Assembly (NCBI GenBank): GCA_019614645.1
Contig: JABWDB010000018.1
Location: 62,001-126,000, forward strand
Source of the DNA: Stratiolaelaps scimitus
Taxonomy: Eukaryota > Arthropoda > Arachnida > Mesostigmata > Laelapidae
Direction of reading: 5' to 3'
DNA length: 64,000 nucleotides
A model generated the notes under the pieces. The model ran no database searches, had not been told where the DNA came from, and worked only from the letters and a program-made list of their open reading frames with translations. The translations under genes were made by a program, and so were the position numbers. This document shows positions 61,178-64,000 of the stretch, in pieces. The first letter of the stretch is position 1, and every line of letters begins with the position of its first letter.

Positions 61178-62202
61178 GCTTTCAGCTCTGTTAGGCCTGC
61201 CAGTCGTCTCAAGCGCTGTAACGAGGCTTTTGTTAGCGGTTTGGTTAGTAGATCTGCTTCTTGCAGTTCAGTTGGTGTGTATTGTATTGCTAGCTCGTTG
61301 TTTTCAACTCGCTCTCCAATAAAGTGGTACTTTACGTCGATATGCTTCGACCTTTTATGGTGCTGCGAGTTAAGTATTAACTTTATTGCAGATTGATTAT
61401 CAATCTGGATAATGGGTGTCTCCACATGCGAGATTTCATGCAACAATCGTTTAAGCCATAGTGCAGATTTGGCTGCTGCAGCGGCAGCGACAAGCTCCGC
61501 CTCTGTTGATGATAGTGCCACCGTGGCCTGACGGGTCGATGCCCAAAGTATCGCGTCTTTGTTCTTCTTTGTGAGTTGACCGCTTGTTGAGCGGCGCGTG
61601 GTCGTGTCACCTGCGAAGTCAGAGTCTGAAAATACTTCTAACTTATTACTAGCACCGCTTCTATAGTTGATTCCGTGATCTGCGGTTGCGCTTAAGTATC
61701 TGAGAATTCTCTTTGCCGAGTCCCATAATCTCTTTGTGGGTTTGTCGAGATATCGTGAGAGGTAGCCTACGGCGAAGGCTATGTCAAAGCGCGTTGCTAT
61801 AGTAAGGTACATTAGTGCCCCGATTAGTTCACGGTATGGGAGTTCGGGTTGAATTTCTGTCGTATCCTCCAGGTATATATTTTTATCTATGGGTACTGTG
61901 CTTGGTTTGCAATCTCTCATTTCGAACTTTTCTAGCACTTCTTTTGCGTATTTGGCTTGGTGTATGAAGACGTCATTGTTCTTATTAATTTCTATTTGTA
62001 TTACTAAAAAGTAGGATAGGGGTTTATATGTGATTTCTAGTTCTTGCTTAATCGACTGTAGAAAGTCAAGAATTATGTGTTCCGATTTGCCTGCGATTAT
62101 TGCGTCGTCAACGTACATACACAGAATAATTTTTTGTTCGTTGTTTTGATAGAATACGGACGGGTCGGCTTTGCTCTGTGTAAGTCCTTGTTTGAGAAGC
62201 AA
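61150..62202 (-). CDS. Copia F: RT second half and RNase H
   Basis: 350 codons: catalytic ILCMYVDDAIIAGKSEH, FDIAFAVGYLSRYLDKPTKR, RNase H LEVFSDSDFAGDTTTRRSTS, IQIDNQSAIKLILNSQHHKR, LQEADLLTKPLTKASLQRLR. The most complete RNase H in the minus-strand family. Confidence 0.88.
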   Translation of the reverse strand: MLLKQGLTQSKADPSVFYQNNEQKIILCMYVDDAIIAGKSEHIILDFLQSIKQELEITYKPLSYFLVIQIEINKNNDVFIHQAKYAKEVLEKFEMRDCKPSTVPIDKNIYLEDTTEIQPELPYRELIGALMYLTIATRFDIAFAVGYLSRYLDKPTKRLWDSAKRILRYLSATADHGINYRSGASNKLEVFSDSDFAGDTTTRRSTSGQLTKKNKDAILWASTRQATVALSSTEAELVAAAAAAKSALWLKRLLHEISHVETPIIQIDNQSAIKLILNSQHHKRSKHIDVKYHFIGERVENNELAIQYTPTELQEADLLTKPLTKASLQRLRRLAGLTELKACSFSKPSS

Positions 62203-62620
62203 TTATTTTCATTTTTGGTGAAAGCTTCTTGGAGCTTGTTTCAGTTCGTATATAGCCTTGTTGAGTTTGCACACTTTGTTGGTTCCATCTTCGAAACCAT
62301 GCGGGTGGGCCATATAGATCCTTCTTTAGATCGGCGCACAGGAAAGCCGTCGTTACGTCAAATTGGTACAAGGTCAGTTTCTCATCCGCTGCTACACTTA
62401 AGATAGTGCGGATCGTTTCGAAGCGTGCTACAGGGCTAAATAGCTCGTTGTAGTCAAGTCCTGCCTTTTGTGAATATCCTTTCAGAACCAATCTTGCCTT
62501 GAAGCGGTCAAGATCTCCTTGAGCATTTTTCTTAACTTTATACACCCATTTACAACCTATCGTTCTGAATCCAGGCGGTAAATCTGTCAATGTCCACACA
62601 TTGTGGTCTTCCATTGATTA
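62108..62620 (-). pseudogene. Copia F: RT first half
   Basis: Reads IGCKWVYKVKKNAQGDLDRF and KAGLDYNELFSPVARFETIR, FDVTTAFLCADLK, then frameshifts near 62190-62320 break the join to the second half. Confidence 0.8.
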
Positions 62621-62740
62621 CAGTTCTTCTTTCATTGCTTGTATCCAGTTTTTGCTATGAGCTGACTCGAGTGCTTTTGTTAGCTTGAGAGGGTCGTCTA
62701 TCTCAGCGCTCCCTGCTGTGTTAATCTTGGCTCTATTAAC

Positions 62741-63312
62741 TGTTAAAAAACGGGTTATCGGAGAGAACTAAAAAAAACGATTTAGTCCAACGAAAGGATC
62801 CGCGCACGGGGCGGACCGAACGAGGATAATTGTAATCGTATGGATATTAAGTTTGTGCAAGACACGAAGGGGCACTGCAACGAGATAGAGAAGCTTATGA
62901 AACCGCTACATATAGAGGGACGACACTGCGATGCTTCTTATCACACGGACGAGTGTGTTCTGTCATTTCGGTTTTATTCTCTCTTGTTCTCTCAAATTCG
63001 CGATACCACCCGGCACATTCATGCAGTCGACAACTCGGTGACCGAGTGGCACAATATCGATAAAGGCATAGCACAGTCAATTTTATCACACAATGTTCGT
63101 TGATTGCCACGCTTTATGGGGCGTCGCGATTATTACATGAACTTATATACAACGTAACACAATAATTCATGGCATTATTATTAATCCGCTAATTCTGACT
63201 TTGTGTCCTTCTTTCGCCGCCAGGCGGCATCGATCATCATTTTTCACTAATGAGCAAGATTTCGAATAGCGCGGTAAAACGATATTTCAATAAATGTTAC
63301 AAAAAAGTTTAC
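62741..63312. mobile_element. 572-bp insertion with ATTAAC target duplication
   Basis: Flanked by ATTAAC at 62735-62740 and 63313-63318. Begins TGTTAAAAAACGGG, ends AAAAAAGTTTAC. It has an 87-codon plus-strand frame (MDIKFVQDTKGHCNEIEKLM) with no recognised domain and no clear inverted ends. The same insertion, shortened, sits at 49179-49288 in copy C. Confidence 0.6.
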
Positions 63313-63318
63313 ATTAAC

Positions 63319-64000
63319 TTCATATCGCTCTGGCGTTTTTAGCTTCGTTCTGTCTTGTAGTTGCCTTGTTGTTGGCTCTTGAGTCGAACTGCCTTTTTCG
63401 GCGTTTGTTCGTTCTGGCTCTGTGTTTTACGCTGTGTGACGTTCATTCGGTTGCTCCTCTGGTGGTTCGGTATCGATTTCGTTTCTCTGTTTGTGGCGTG
63501 TTTCAAGTGGACTTGCTTTCGGAAATATTACTCGCTTTCGTTCACGTTATGGTTTTAGTCTCGGGGTCCCAAATTCGATATCCACTTCCCTGATCACATA
63601 GGCCGACCATAATTCCTGTGTGACTTTTTGCGTCGAATTTTCTTCTGTTTACATCTTGATTATAGAAGTAGCACTTCGTGCCAAACGGATGAAATTTTCC
63701 TAAGTATGGTTTTTTATTTTGTATTAATTAATTGGCTGATTTTTGGGTTTCTTCGTGGATAGTAATAGCATTTAACACTTGTGCACTAACATTTATAGCC
63801 TCAGCCCAAAAATATTTAGGAAGCTGACTACTGATCAGTTGTGTTCTGGCCAGTTCCACTAGGGTTCTATTTGATCTTTCGGAAATTCCATTTTGTTGGG
63901 GAGTTCTAGGGTTCGAAAAAGTCTGGTCTGCTCCTATATTGTTTAATAATTTCTGAACTATTTTATTTTTAAATTCAGTGCCCTCGTCAGAGTGGAATCC
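63319..64000 (-). pseudogene. Copia F: integrase region (window edge)
   Basis: Nearly identical to 49289-49890 of copy C: RKFDAKSHTGIMVGL, TFSNPRTPQQNGISERSNRT. Continues past the window end. Confidence 0.82.

Noticed and set aside
1..64000. CRISPR arrays, bacterial operons, rRNA genes
   Set aside because: None seen; the window is eukaryotic with spliced genes and retrotransposons.

Overview
The window looks like AT-rich nuclear DNA of an arthropod. It has spliced genes with GT-AG introns, chemosensory-type ionotropic receptors, and a dense load of retrotransposons (R1-clade non-LTR, restriction-like-endonuclease non-LTR, BEL/Pao, Ty1/Copia) plus a mariner fragment. I cannot tell insect from chelicerate with confidence.

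Left part (1-30 kb): two tandem ionotropic-receptor (IR) genes on the plus strand, IR-A (643-11637) and IR-B (18132-29799). I rebuilt each from nine exons. Exons 1-8 have identical lengths in the two genes (91, 114, 104, 83, 218, 162, 125, 109 nt) with identical phases; the last exon is 156 or 150 nt. All frames are open. They encode the second part of the ligand-binding S1 lobe, TM1, the pore loop, TM2, the S2 lobe and the last TM. The N-terminal exons were not found. The introns and the gap between the genes hold broken R1-type and endonuclease-type elements, a mariner fragment and minisatellites, but no exon is hit.

Middle (31-36 kb): fragments of the endonuclease-type element, then a 3'-truncated BEL/Pao element (gag, protease, start of RT) fused to a truncated Copia element.

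Right part (35.8-64 kb): a nest of Copia elements. Five partial minus-strand copies (A, C, D, E, F) belong to one family; a divergent plus-strand copy, B, is inserted into C with a 5-bp target duplication. The shared design is LTR - gag-pol - ORF3 - ORF4 - LTR. ORF3 is a small secreted/membrane-anchored Cys-rich (envelope-like) protein whose start overlaps the end of pol. ORF4 lies on the OPPOSITE strand, converging on ORF3, and encodes a ~220-residue single-pass membrane protein with four conserved cysteines. ORF4 is intact and conserved at protein level in two copies, and a decayed, divergent homologue sits in the same place in B. This antisense membrane-protein gene beside an envelope-like gene in Copia elements is the most unusual thing in the window.

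Between the Copia clusters (52.6-56.3 kb) lie microsatellites and the last two exons of an unidentified minus-strand host gene.
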